A program made the translations under genes and the position numbers. The notes beneath the pieces were generated by a model that was not told the origin of the DNA, searched no databases, and was given only the letters and a program-made list of their open reading frames with translations. 64,000 bases of DNA from Bacillus sp. CH30_1T (lineage in GTDB: Bacteria; Bacillota; Bacilli; Bacillales; Bacillaceae_B), in contig NZ_VTUY01000011.1 in assembly GCF_008364765.1 (NCBI RefSeq), positions 62,001 through 126,000 on the forward strand, read 5' to 3'. Below, piece after piece: positions 47,478-56,607 of the stretch (position 1 is its first letter; each line of letters begins with the position of its first letter).

Positions 47478-48860
47478 ATGTTAGGATTCTTACAACGAAT
47501 CGGTAAATCCCTCATGCTTCCAATCGCGGTGCTTCCTGCAGCTGCATTATTGCTGCGCTTAGGTCAGGATGACTTATTAGGAATCGCGTTCATGTCCGAA
47601 GCAGGAGATGCCATATTTAAAAATTTAGCATTAATCTTTGCCATCGGGGTGGCAATCGGATTTTCGAAAGATGGAAATGGTACGGCCGGATTAGCCGGTG
47701 CCATTGGTTATTTGGTATTAACGGGCGGGTTAAAAGCCCTTGATCCGGATTCCAATATGGCGATTTTCGGTGGGATCATATCCGGAGTCGTGGCAGGTTT
47801 ATTATATAACCGTTTCAATGATATTAAACTTCCGGCCTGGCTGGGCTTCTTCGGGGGCAGACGTTTCGTTCCAATCGTAACCGCTGCGTCCATGGTTGCT
47901 TTAGCAGGGATATTTGGAATTGTCTGGCCACCGATCCAGAGTGGGATCAACTCCATTGGTGAATGGATCATAGGTGCCGGAGCAACAGGAGTCGGTGTGT
48001 TCGGCCTACTGAATCGTCTCTTGATTCCAGTCGGTCTGCATCACGTGTTGAATACACTTGTATGGTTCGAATTTGGGACATTTAAAGATGCAGCAGGAGA
48101 AATTGTGAAGGGAGATATTCCACGTTTCTTCGCAAAAGATCCGACAGCGGGAACGTTCCAAACAGGCTTCTTCCCTATCATGATGTTTGGTCTGCCTGCA
48201 GCGTGTCTTGCGATGATCGTGACCGCGAAAAAACATCTACGTGCCAATGTATCGGGGATGTTAATCGGGTTAGCCGTCACTTCATTCTTAACAGGGATCA
48301 CTGAGCCGATTGAATTCAGTTTCATGTTCTTATCTCCTGTTCTTTATGGAATTCATGCTGTATTAACAGCAAGTTCTATGGTCATCACGTATGTACTTGG
48401 CATCCATCACGGTTTCGGCTTCTCAGCAGGCGCATTTGATTACATCTTAAATTTCAACATCGGCCAAAAACCTTGGCTGTTATTAGGGGTAGGCATTCTT
48501 TATGGAATCATCTATTTCCTCATATTCACCTTCTTGATCAAGAGGTTTAATTTGAAAACTCCAGGTCGTGAAGATGATGAAGATGTAGTAGTAGCAGATG
48601 AGAAATCAGGCGGAAATAGTAAATATGAAATAATGGCTGAACATTTCCTGAAGGATCTTGGCGGGAAAGAAAACCTGGCAGTCATCGATAACTGTGCCAC
48701 ACGATTACGATTACAAATCAATGACGTCACACTTGTAGATGAAAAAGCTTTAAAAGCACACGGGGCTAAAGGTGTGATGAAGGTAAACAATAAAAACCTT
48801 CAAGTCATTGTCGGGACAGATGTGGAATTTGTTGCCGATGAATTGAAAAAGTTAAAATAA
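47478..48860 (+). CDS. nagP: PTS N-acetylglucosamine transporter, EIICB
   Basis: A 460-residue phosphotransferase permease that imports and phosphorylates GlcNAc. About ten membrane segments make up the EIIC domain (residues 1-360; LQRIGKSLMLPIAVLPAAAL, GITEPIEFSFMFLSP, LGIHHGFGFSAGAFDY). A linker and the EIIB domain (about 385-460) follow, with the phosphorylated Cys in NCATRLR. No EIIA domain is present, so it needs a separate EIIA, as B. subtilis NagP does. The divergent nagAB operon and nagR support the substrate. Confidence 0.94.
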   Translation: MLGFLQRIGKSLMLPIAVLPAAALLLRLGQDDLLGIAFMSEAGDAIFKNLALIFAIGVAIGFSKDGNGTAGLAGAIGYLVLTGGLKALDPDSNMAIFGGIISGVVAGLLYNRFNDIKLPAWLGFFGGRRFVPIVTAASMVALAGIFGIVWPPIQSGINSIGEWIIGAGATGVGVFGLLNRLLIPVGLHHVLNTLVWFEFGTFKDAAGEIVKGDIPRFFAKDPTAGTFQTGFFPIMMFGLPAACLAMIVTAKKHLRANVSGMLIGLAVTSFLTGITEPIEFSFMFLSPVLYGIHAVLTASSMVITYVLGIHHGFGFSAGAFDYILNFNIGQKPWLLLGVGILYGIIYFLIFTFLIKRFNLKTPGREDDEDVVVADEKSGGNSKYEIMAEHFLKDLGGKENLAVIDNCATRLRLQINDVTLVDEKALKAHGAKGVMKVNNKNLQVIVGTDVEFVADELKKLK

Positions 48861-48869
48861 ACGGTTAGA

Positions 48870-48912
48870 GCAGACGGGTTTGTCGTATTTGGCAAAATCC
48901 GTCTGCCACTTT
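48870..48912 (+). terminator. Terminator after nagP
   Basis: GCAGACGG and CCGTCTGC arms, extended by further TTT/AAA pairing, followed by ACTTTTAT. Confidence 0.65.
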
Positions 48913-49000
48913 TATATAGATCTCGGATAATTGTCTGTTATAAACAGGGTGTATATACTAAAATAAAAGATAAATCGTTATTTCGAAAGGAGAAGCGTTC

Positions 49001-49726
49001 GTGGTAAATAAAAATTCTCCTCTTCCTTTGTATTATCAGTTAGAAGAGCACCTAAAACATCTAATACAGTCTGAAGAGCTAAAGCCAGGTGATGCCCTTC
49101 CGTCTGAGCGGGAGCTGGCTGAATCGTTCAAAATCAGCAGAATGACCGTGAGACAGGCGATTACCAATCTTGTGAATAAAAATGTGTTATATAGAGAAAA
49201 AGGGCGTGGGACATTCGTCTCTCATCGCAAAATCGAGCAAAGCCTCCAAGGGTTAACAAGCTTCAGTGAAGATATGAAGAGTCGGGGACTCGAGCCCGGG
49301 AATAAGTTACTGCATTTCGAAGTTTCCCCGGCCATAGAGGATATTCAGGAGCTTCTTTCGTTAGAAGAAGATGAACTTGTGTATACAATGAAACGAATCC
49401 GTCTTGCGAATGATGAACCGATGGCACTGGAAACAAGTTATATTCCGGTGAAGCTGCTGCCAGGATTGAATCAGGAAATATTGGGAAAATCACTGTATCA
49501 CTATATTGAAAGCGAGTTGAACCTTCACATCAGTCATGCCACGCAATCAGTGGAAGCGGCAATTGTGACGGAAGAGGATACGAAGCATCTAAAGGTGAAG
49601 AGCGGGGAGCCAGTGTTGCTCATCCAGCGTGATTCATTCTTAGAAGACGGTACCCCTTTTGAGTTAGTACGATCGATTTATCGAGCTGATAAATATAAAT
49701 TCAAACTCAACTTGGACAGACTGTGA
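49001..49726 (+). CDS. nagR: GntR-family (HutC type) repressor of the nag genes
   Basis: A 241-residue regulator. The winged helix-turn-helix covers residues about 5-72 (PLYYQLEEHLKHLI, LPSERELAESFKISRMTVRQA), followed by a UTRA effector domain (about 90-235; SLQGLTSFSEDMKSRGLEPG) that would bind GlcN-6-P or GlcNAc-6-P. It starts with GTG 8 bases after AAAGGAG. Two matching operators lie between nagA and nagP. Equivalent to YvoA/NagR of B. subtilis. Confidence 0.93.
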   Translation: MVNKNSPLPLYYQLEEHLKHLIQSEELKPGDALPSERELAESFKISRMTVRQAITNLVNKNVLYREKGRGTFVSHRKIEQSLQGLTSFSEDMKSRGLEPGNKLLHFEVSPAIEDIQELLSLEEDELVYTMKRIRLANDEPMALETSYIPVKLLPGLNQEILGKSLYHYIESELNLHISHATQSVEAAIVTEEDTKHLKVKSGEPVLLIQRDSFLEDGTPFELVRSIYRADKYKFKLNLDRL

Positions 49727-49727
49727 A

Positions 49728-49775
49728 AAAGAGTAGGAACCCCATTTTATTATGGGCTCCTACTCTTTTTTTTAT
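49728..49775. terminator. Bidirectional terminator between nagR and the SIS-domain gene
   Basis: AAAAAGAGTAGGA..CCCA and TGGG..TCCTACTCTTTTT pair across the 8-base loop TTTTATTA, with T's on both sides. Confidence 0.8.
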
Positions 49776-50515
49776 AATCCTTTTGTTAACAGTGGAATCC
49801 GTTTACGATATTTTTCGATTAACCCTTCGTTATGATCATCTGCGCCGTCCACGTTTCCGCTGAGGAAGATAGGCGGTTCAAATCCGTCTATCACCATGTT
49901 TTCAATGGCACCTGCCATGACGCTGTTCAATATTGCCGCGCCGATGACGGTTGAAGATGGAGAGAACGGAACAGACACTCTTGGATCAGTCAGTACTGCA
50001 TCACCTACAACGGAGTGATTATCTATGGCAAGATCCACTACTTCACTCAGAAATTTTCCACTGGGATGTCGGGACGTTTCCTTCTCTACGTAATCAAAGG
50101 AACTGATGGACACAACATAAGCGCCACATTTTTTCGCGTGAAGAGCTACTTCGATGGGAACGGGATTTTTTCCAGAAGTGGAGAGAACGATCACCACATC
50201 ATGGGGCTGAATATCTTGGGCATTCATAAACTCACCCGCAAACCCTTTCGCTCTTTCTAACTGAGAAGATCGTACGGCTCCTTCATGAAGCATGAGAGGC
50301 TCAATCAAAATCGGATTGATCGGAACCAGTCCACCTGCTCTGTAGAATACCTCTTCTCCAAGGATGTGAGAGTGACCGCATCCAAAGAGCTGAATGATGC
50401 CATCTTGTTGGATGGAAGAAGATATCTTTTGAGCAAGCTTTGCCATTTTTTCAGCTTCTTCGGTATGAACAACATGTAACTTTTCCTGGATTTTTTCAAA
50501 ATAAGTAGAAATCAT
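49772..50515 (-). CDS. SIS-domain protein (UPF0309 type)
   Basis: A 247-residue soluble protein with a sugar-isomerase (SIS) fold that would bind a phosphosugar. Visible are FGCGHSHILGEEVFYRAGG near residues 43-61, the phosphate-binding VVIVLSTSGKNPVPIEVA at about 108-125 and the C-terminal NVDGADDHNE. It lies convergent with nagR, sharing a terminator. A role in amino-sugar metabolism is suggested by context only. Confidence 0.85.
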   Translation of the reverse strand: MISTYFEKIQEKLHVVHTEEAEKMAKLAQKISSSIQQDGIIQLFGCGHSHILGEEVFYRAGGLVPINPILIEPLMLHEGAVRSSQLERAKGFAGEFMNAQDIQPHDVVIVLSTSGKNPVPIEVALHAKKCGAYVVSISSFDYVEKETSRHPSGKFLSEVVDLAIDNHSVVGDAVLTDPRVSVPFSPSSTVIGAAILNSVMAGAIENMVIDGFEPPIFLSGNVDGADDHNEGLIEKYRKRIPLLTKGL

Positions 50516-50568
50516 TTTCTTCCCGCTTTCATTTTTTCTTTCAGCATATCATATTTCTTGTGAACGTC

Positions 50569-50802
50569 TTAGAAGAGGGAGTAAATACTGACAAACGTGA
50601 CGAAGGCTGCTGCAATAAAAGATAAATAGGCAGAAGCTTTTCTTTTTGCCTGAAACCCTGAAAGTCCCATCACAAGCATCATGGCTCCTAAAGAAAGAAA
50701 CATAATCGTCGTAATGAACTCAGGTGAATCCTCACTTAACAACCCGTATAGGGCAAAAGTGATAGTGATTGTGGAAAAAAGGATTCTTACCTTAAATAGC
50801 AT
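50569..50802 (-). CDS. Small membrane protein, DUF3953-like
   Basis: A 77-residue protein with three hydrophobic helices (about 5-22, 31-49 and 58-76). I start it at the ATG at 50802, where GTCAGGAGTG lies upstream, not at the longer frame to 51015, which lacks a site and is not hydrophobic. Similar short proteins occur in Bacillus as DUF3953; function unknown. Confidence 0.7.
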   Translation of the reverse strand: MLFKVRILFSTITITFALYGLLSEDSPEFITTIMFLSLGAMMLVMGLSGFQAKRKASAYLSFIAAAFVTFVSIYSLF

Positions 50803-51074
50803 GATATTCACTCCTGACTCGGAAGATAAGACTATGGTAACATTTATTTCCATGATTATTAATGGTTTTGAATGACAAGAGATGAGAAGTTGCAAATAAT
50901 AGCCTGTGAACAAGAGTGTGGCAGAACAAGATATGTACGTTTCGGAGCTCGGTTTTATCATTAGAAAACGGGATCTAAACAATGTTAACTTGAGGAGGTC
51001 TATTTCTTTTTTCAAAAGTGTCGATAGATGTTATAGTAAGATAATAAAAATCAGAATTCCTGAAAGGATTTTTC

Positions 51075-51899
51075 ATGATGAATTATAAAATGATTGTATT
51101 AGATCTAGATGATACTTTATTACGAGATGACCAAACGATTTCGGGTCGTACAAAAGATGCTTTGCTTCAAGCACAGGAAGCGGGAGTGAAGGTTGTTCTC
51201 GCATCCGGCCGCCCAACGTATGGAATGAGATGGGTTGCAAAAGAACTGAAGCTGGACCAGTACGGAAGCTATATTCTTTCTTTCAATGGATCGAAAATAA
51301 TAGATTGCAAGACAAACGAAGAGAAATACAGTCGAACATTATCAGCTGAAACCGTTCATCGCTTATACGATTTGAGTAAACGGGAAGGCGTTGGCATTCT
51401 GACATATGCTGATGATGCGATTGTTGTAGAAGAATCAAGTGAATTTGCTTCTATTGAAAGTGAACTGACTGGGCTGCCTGTAAAGGTCGTTCCCAACTTT
51501 AAAGAAGCGATTAAGGAGCCTGTTGTAAAGGCACTCATGTTAAAAGAAGCCGATCGATTGGTAGAGGTCGAGAAAAAACTTCAAACCGAACTGGATGGTG
51601 AACTGAGTGTGATGCGCTCCAAACCATTCTTCCTGGAGTTTACGCAGCTTGGCGTGACGAAAGGGGCAAGCCTGGACTACCTGATCAAGCCAATGGGCAT
51701 TAGTGCGGAAGAGGTCATCGCTATCGGAGACAGCTATAACGACCTTGCCATGATTGAATTCGCCGGTCTTGGCGTCGCAATGGGAAATGCTCCGGGAGAT
51801 ATTAGAGAGAAAGCTGATTTTGTAACAACCTCTAATATGGAAGATGGCGTAGCAGAAGTAGTTGAGGAATTTGTATTGAACAGATTATCCCGCATTTAA
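51075..51899 (+). CDS. Cof-type HAD-IIB phosphatase
   Basis: A 274-residue phosphatase of the Cof/YidA group, acting on sugar phosphates or similar metabolites. HAD motif I is VLDLDDTLL (nucleophile Asp), motif II VVLASGRPTYG, motif III KGASLDYL and motif IV IGDSYNDLAMI. The C2-type cap sits between motifs II and III. GAAAGGAT lies upstream of the ATG. The substrate cannot be told. Confidence 0.92.
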   Translation: MMNYKMIVLDLDDTLLRDDQTISGRTKDALLQAQEAGVKVVLASGRPTYGMRWVAKELKLDQYGSYILSFNGSKIIDCKTNEEKYSRTLSAETVHRLYDLSKREGVGILTYADDAIVVEESSEFASIESELTGLPVKVVPNFKEAIKEPVVKALMLKEADRLVEVEKKLQTELDGELSVMRSKPFFLEFTQLGVTKGASLDYLIKPMGISAEEVIAIGDSYNDLAMIEFAGLGVAMGNAPGDIREKADFVTTSNMEDGVAEVVEEFVLNRLSRI

Positions 51900-51968
51900 G
51901 GATTCAGGGGTGGCTCAGGGTCACCCCAAAAAAGAGCCAAATCCAAAAATCAGATTCACCCCCAACCC

Positions 51969-52457
51969 CTACTTATGATCGCACTCCCGATCAAACTCCG
52001 AACCATACTCTGAACCCATTCTCCGCTCCCTACTTGAACCGCTTTCTTTAGGGCATCCCCCATCGATAACCGGAAGCTTCCGGTTAACGAGTTTCGGAGG
52101 AAGGGGCTGAATTCCGAGAAAACAGTTGCAGTCGATGCTGATACATTTGTCGGTTTGATATAGGGCAAATAATTCATCGACATCATCGGTAATGTATCCG
52201 TCTATATCCAGTCCGGCCAGTAACCGCAGTGTGGCACAGCCATCATCGATATCGATGAGCTTAAAGAATATGGTGCAGTTAGAATGTAAGTGTGCACGAA
52301 ACGGCTCGCTATCTACCTTTGTATATATAATAAATGGAATGGTGTCTACCTTGTCATATTGACAAATGAACTTAAATTTTTGAGTGGCCAATTGGAATTG
52401 TTCCAGTAATAATTCATTCAAGGTTTCGCATATACAGCTATTGTGATGACAAATCAT
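51969..52457 (-). CDS. Spore coat protein, CotY/CotZ family
   Basis: A 162-residue Cys-rich protein. It starts MICHHNSCICETLNELL, then shows TIPFIIYTK, CTIFFKLIDIDDGCATLRLL and ISIDCNCFLGIQPLPPKLVNR, all close to the CotY/CotZ pattern of crust and outer coat proteins. The tail (SGSSRERRMGSEYG) is low complexity. I take the ATG at 52457, with GAAAGGAGG about 10 bases upstream. It shows that the host sporulates. Confidence 0.88.
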   Translation of the reverse strand: MICHHNSCICETLNELLLEQFQLATQKFKFICQYDKVDTIPFIIYTKVDSEPFRAHLHSNCTIFFKLIDIDDGCATLRLLAGLDIDGYITDDVDELFALYQTDKCISIDCNCFLGIQPLPPKLVNRKLPVIDGGCPKESGSSRERRMGSEYGSEFDRECDHK

Positions 52458-52538
52458 CGCCTCAAATCCTCCTTTCACCTGTCTCTTACCATTATTGTAT
52501 TTTTGTCTGTAAAAGTGGTGTAGTGCATATATAACGGA

Positions 52539-53741
52539 TTAAATTGATTCTAAATAAAATTGAATGTCTTTAGCGGCATTTTTTGCACGCCTCTCTGATT
52601 CCTGCACGGATTCCCCACTCGCCATAACATACCCGTAGCGATGCCCCATGGAAGTTGGAGTGTGAAGTGTTTTTCCTTTTTTCGGTTTTATATAAACTTC
52701 AATGATGCCTTCTTGTTCTTCTGCCCTGTCATTGCCAATCACTTTTAACAGTCTGCCAGTTTTGTTGACAGTCATGTAGTAGGTGTAGATATGTTTTTCC
52801 CATTTGCGTTCGCTATGGTGAGACTTTTTAAGGTATACCCTTAATGTTTCTTCCACTATGCTCAGTCCATATGCTTCTTCAATCATTTTGTTCATTGCTC
52901 CCCCGGAGATTCGGGGATTGACTTCAATGAGTTTCCATCTATTCTTTACCAGCCGCATTTCTAAATGACAGCTTCCGTTAACAAATCCCAGGTCATTGAC
53001 AATCTCTCCGACCTTTCTGACTAGTACCGGATAATGGTATACGGGTGAAACACTATACCCGGTGACAATGAATCGTTTATGATAGTCTATTTGCTGTTTG
53101 ACGACCACTGTGATCACGGGCTTGCGTTCTTTGATGACCACTTCGATTAAGTATTGAGGTCCCTCTAAGAATTCTTCTACAAGAAGACTTGGAGGTTTTT
53201 TCCGCTTTAATTTTTTTATGCCTGCTTTCAGCTCATCCTCATTACGAATAAGGAGGACATCTTTTGACCCGTTAGAAACGGGTGATTTTAATACAACAGG
53301 ATAGGAAAAGGTCTTAACACTCTCTTTAGAAAAGGGAGGATCCAATTTCATGAAATCAGAAGAATAATCTTTTCCGGTCAGTTTCTTGCGGAGCACTGTT
53401 TTATCCATACAATCACCAATCGGTTCCAAGGAAATTTCGGTTCTACAGAATTCATTAGAAAGCCGGGCTGCTATATAAACGTAAGAATCGAGAAAACTGA
53501 TGATGCACGCTATTTTCTTTCCTTCGTGCTGAAGCGTAGAAATTTCTCTCTTGATTGCTTCTTCATGTCTTAAATCTACTTCGTACATTTCGTCGACATC
53601 CTGAAAGAGCTCTCTTTCTCTTATAAACTTCCTGCGATTAGTAAATAGAATAGTAGAATAGCCCAATTTTTTTCCTGCTTCAATACCGTCCCGAGAGGAG
53701 CCTGATTGGTTTGTACCAATATAGATGATGAATTCATTCAT
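52539..53741 (-). CDS. ATP-grasp carboxylate-amine ligase-like protein A
   Basis: A 400-residue ATP-grasp enzyme that would activate a carboxylate as acyl phosphate and join it to an amine. A PreATP domain (FIIYIGTNQSGSSRDGIEAGKKLGY) precedes the ATP-grasp core (YPVVLKSPVSNGSKDV; LLVEEFLEGPQYLIEVV; GSCHLEMRLVKNRWKLIEVNPRISGG). The C-terminus includes MGHRYGYVMASG, a feature also seen in L-amino-acid ligases. It is a paralogue of the divergent gene at 54069, 327 bases away. Substrates are unknown; the neighbouring Mur-like ligases suggest a joint peptide-type product. Confidence 0.85.
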   Translation of the reverse strand: MNEFIIYIGTNQSGSSRDGIEAGKKLGYSTILFTNRRKFIRERELFQDVDEMYEVDLRHEEAIKREISTLQHEGKKIACIISFLDSYVYIAARLSNEFCRTEISLEPIGDCMDKTVLRKKLTGKDYSSDFMKLDPPFSKESVKTFSYPVVLKSPVSNGSKDVLLIRNEDELKAGIKKLKRKKPPSLLVEEFLEGPQYLIEVVIKERKPVITVVVKQQIDYHKRFIVTGYSVSPVYHYPVLVRKVGEIVNDLGFVNGSCHLEMRLVKNRWKLIEVNPRISGGAMNKMIEEAYGLSIVEETLRVYLKKSHHSERKWEKHIYTYYMTVNKTGRLLKVIGNDRAEEQEGIIEVYIKPKKGKTLHTPTSMGHRYGYVMASGESVQESERRAKNAAKDIQFYLESI

Positions 53742-54068
53742 GGGGAAAACAGCTCCTTTATGTGTTTAGTCACTACTCAGTATATGAGCTGTTATTTGAT
53801 AAGTATGGGCAACTAAAGGTGAAATCAGATAATTGGACGAGAATTTGCTAGACTTCTGTTAAAAATCGAAGCAGCTTGCATACCCCCTGCAAGCATAAGG
53901 TGAATAGGAGGGAAGCAGCTCTTTACATGCATAAAATATTTAAGGGAATCATCATTGAATCAGCCTACACCCCCCAAGTATCAACGGAATAAACTGTACA
54001 GTAATACAATGCTCGTACCCATCCTGAGCTTTGAAAGAGAATATGATAAATGAAGGAGCGTACCTTGA
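53742..54068. other. Divergent promoter region between two ATP-grasp genes
   Basis: 327 bases without an ORF. A short hairpin (CTTGCA and TGCAAG around TACCCCC, 53875-53893) lies centrally and GGAGG/GAAGGAG-like boxes precede both genes. I see no clear sigma-A pair or operator. Confidence 0.4.
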
Positions 54069-55319
54069 ATGAAGTCTATCATTTTTATAGAAACCACTAA
54101 GTCAGGTTCAAGTAGGGAAGCAATTAAGACGGCAGACAGACTTGGGTTTTATACTGTCCTGTTCACTGAAAGACCTAATTTTGTGGCGAAGAGGGAGGAA
54201 TTTCCTGATGTTCATTTGATGAAATTATGTGATCTCAGTAATATGAATGTACTGCAAAAGGAAGTAAAAGCCCTGATTTTGAAAGGGATAAAAATTTCCG
54301 CTATTGTGAGCTATGTCGATCCCCATAGCTACACAGCATGTACTCTTGCCGATCACTTTAATTTAAATCATTTTTCAACTGAAGGAATGAAAAATATTCA
54401 AAATAAAATTCAATCACGGGAACTGCTGAAGAACTCATCAGTAACTCCAGAATATTGGACGGTTGCAACAAAGGCGGAAAGTAAGGAGTTAGAACCGAAA
54501 GTCAAGAATAAGTTCCCTCTGGTCATGAAATCCCCAAAATCTACCGGCTCTAAAGATGTGTACAAGGTTGGAAATCTATTAGAGTATCGGAAGCGGTATA
54601 ATACGTTGAGTACTCTTTATGAAAATCAGCCGATATTAATAGAAGAATACCTCCCGGAACCTCAATATCTGGTGGAAGTGGTGGTTCATAAAGGAAAGGT
54701 TCATATTATGGCAATCATCAAACAGGATATTCAATATAGCCGACGCTTTATCGTAATGGGTTATAAATTATTACTGAATCCAGGGGTAAACTTTTCGAAT
54801 GGTCTGATGAAAGCGATAAAAGAGATCGTTGCTAAGCATGGTCTCGAGACTGGACCTTGTCATTTGGAGCTTCGCCGTAAAGGAAATCAGTGGAAGTTGA
54901 TTGAAATAAATGCACGTATTTCAGGTGCCGGGATGAACAATATGATTAAAGCAGCCTATGGAATCAATCTGGTAGAAGAAATGCTGAAAATGGCGCTGGG
55001 AAAAGATCCGGATTTAAAGCCTAAGTTTCAAAAGAATGTGTACATGCAATACGTGACGGTGGAGAAAAAAGGGACGCTCGAGAAAGTCACGGGAAAAAGT
55101 AGAGCCCTTGCCTCCCAGGGGGTCGTAGAGGTTTACGTAAAGCCCCGTAAAGGATCAGCGATTACACCGCCATTGTCTATGGGGCACCGGTACGCATATG
55201 TAACCGCTGTTGGAAATACAGCAATAGAAGCTGAGGGGAACGCGAAGAAGGCAGCCGCGGAAATTCAGTTTTGGATTAAAGAGTCTCCTAAGGAAAAGAT
55301 TACAACGGTCATTCAATAA
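54069..55319 (+). CDS. ATP-grasp carboxylate-amine ligase-like protein B
   Basis: A 416-residue paralogue of the enzyme at 52539, encoded divergently. It keeps FIETTKSGSSREAIKTADRLGF, FPLVMKSPKSTGSKDV, ILIEEYLPEPQYLVEVVV, GPCHLELRRKGNQWKLIEINARISG and SMGHRYAYVTAVG. GAAGGAG lies about 11 bases before the ATG. A hairpin terminator follows. As with A, it should form an amide bond between unknown partners. Confidence 0.85.
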   Translation: MKSIIFIETTKSGSSREAIKTADRLGFYTVLFTERPNFVAKREEFPDVHLMKLCDLSNMNVLQKEVKALILKGIKISAIVSYVDPHSYTACTLADHFNLNHFSTEGMKNIQNKIQSRELLKNSSVTPEYWTVATKAESKELEPKVKNKFPLVMKSPKSTGSKDVYKVGNLLEYRKRYNTLSTLYENQPILIEEYLPEPQYLVEVVVHKGKVHIMAIIKQDIQYSRRFIVMGYKLLLNPGVNFSNGLMKAIKEIVAKHGLETGPCHLELRRKGNQWKLIEINARISGAGMNNMIKAAYGINLVEEMLKMALGKDPDLKPKFQKNVYMQYVTVEKKGTLEKVTGKSRALASQGVVEVYVKPRKGSAITPPLSMGHRYAYVTAVGNTAIEAEGNAKKAAAEIQFWIKESPKEKITTVIQ

Positions 55320-55321
55320 GA

Positions 55322-55350
55322 AAAGGGAGGGTGTGCATTTTCCTCCCTTT
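55322..55350 (+). terminator. Terminator after ATP-grasp gene B
   Basis: AAAGGGAGG and CCTCCCTTT arms with an 11-base loop, directly after the stop codon. Confidence 0.65.
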
Positions 55351-55387
55351 ATCACGTACAAGTCAAAAAATGTTTACCTAGTAATTA

Positions 55388-55429
55388 AAACGCCTTGTTT
55401 AAGCTTTTACGGCTTTAAACAAGGCGTTT
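55388..55429. terminator. Second, probably bidirectional, terminator
   Basis: AAACGCCTTGTTTAA and its near-complement TTTAAACAAGGCGTTT pair strongly, with T's on the plus side and T's (TTTTAATTAC) on the minus side. It serves the convergent Mur-ligase gene. Confidence 0.75.
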
Positions 55430-55480
55430 CATTTTCATATCAATTTTTTTCTCTTGTGAAGGTGTTCAATCTGGAGGCTG

Positions 55481-56587
55481 TTAACCAAAATTCTTCTTGC
55501 AATATTCAACCGTATCCACCATCTCCAGGCCGCTGGCTCCTTTAATCAGAATTGTCCAGTTTGGTTGGATGATTTTTTCTAGTTTCGCATTTAATTCATT
55601 CATATAATGTCGGTTAAAGTGAAAGATTCGCTGCTTGTTCATACCAGCTTCTATGGCGCCAGCTCCTATGTTTTTGGAAAGGTTGCCATAGGTAAAGAGG
55701 TAATCAATTTTTTTCTCAGCAACGTATCTTCCTATTTCTTTGTGAACGGCTTCATGTTTGTCTCCAAAGCCTGCCATACTTCCCAGAACTGCCACTTTCT
55801 TTTCACCCTCCAATTGCGTAAGTACGTCGAGTGCGCCTTTCATGGCATCAGGGAAAGCATGGACTGTATCGTCAATCAGCGTGATATTGTTTTTCAGCTC
55901 CATAACATCAAGCCTGTGCTTTGGCTTTTTAACTTCATTCATACCTTGTTTGATTTCTTCAGGCTTAAAGCCGAGAAGGTCCGCAATGGCGATGGCAAGA
56001 AGGGCATTGTAAACATAAAATTCTCCATGGTATGGGATGGAAAAGGTATATGATTTACCGGAAAGCTTTAGATCAAAGCTGATACCTTCCACGCTGTAGC
56101 GCAAATTCTTTGCCTGGTAATCAGAAGGGGAATGAATACTGACCTTTTTTAGTACCCCTGTGAAATCCTTAGTATGAAGAAGCTTTGAATTCTTGTCATC
56201 TCCATTCAAGAATAAGTGACCATCACGATCCATTCCCTTAATAAGCTCCGATTTAGCTGCAGCTATTCCTCTGATATCGCCATTGAAGTTACCGATATGT
56301 GCAGTACCGATATTGGTGATCGCTCCTATGTTAGGCTGGATTATCTTGCAATGCTTTTTGATTACGCCGGGAAACGCCATTCCATATTCAAGTACAATAG
56401 CCCGATGAATGAAGTTGATTTCATCCTGATGCTTTTCAGTATGATCAGTCCGGTTCCAATAATCACTGGATTCGAAGATAATCCAGCGGGTTCTGAGAAT
56501 AGACGCGATGAATGATTTGGTTGTTGTTTTACCTGAGCTTCCGGTTACAGCAATGATCGGTCTTTCAACAGAGAAATCTTTATCCAT
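55481..56587 (-). CDS. Mur-ligase-like protein lacking the N-terminal domain
   Basis: A 368-residue protein with the Mur ligase central ATPase domain starting almost at once (ITVTGSSGKTTTKS-type P-loop at residues 12-24) and a C-terminal domain (HRLDVMELKNNITLIDD). The UDP-sugar-binding first domain of MurF is missing. In the central domain ITNIGTAHIGNF and LNGDDKN are conserved. The MurF segment DDxYNANPxS is changed to DDTVHAFPDA, implying another substrate. It is translated 20 bases after the YheC/YheD gene. It is not the cell's MurF, which has about 450 residues. Confidence 0.85.
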   Translation of the reverse strand: MDKDFSVERPIIAVTGSSGKTTTKSFIASILRTRWIIFESSDYWNRTDHTEKHQDEINFIHRAIVLEYGMAFPGVIKKHCKIIQPNIGAITNIGTAHIGNFNGDIRGIAAAKSELIKGMDRDGHLFLNGDDKNSKLLHTKDFTGVLKKVSIHSPSDYQAKNLRYSVEGISFDLKLSGKSYTFSIPYHGEFYVYNALLAIAIADLLGFKPEEIKQGMNEVKKPKHRLDVMELKNNITLIDDTVHAFPDAMKGALDVLTQLEGEKKVAVLGSMAGFGDKHEAVHKEIGRYVAEKKIDYLFTYGNLSKNIGAGAIEAGMNKQRIFHFNRHYMNELNAKLEKIIQPNWTILIKGASGLEMVDTVEYCKKNFG

Positions 56588-56607
56588 AGTAATCCTCCTT
56601 TCATTAT

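Noticed and set aside
50803..51015. N-terminal extension of the DUF3953-like gene
   Set aside because: The extension has no ribosome site and is not hydrophobic; the ATG at 50802 has a good site.
51907..51933. Hairpin GGGGTG/CACCCC as terminator of the HAD phosphatase gene
   Set aside because: It is followed by A's rather than T's on the plus strand and the stem is only 6 bp.
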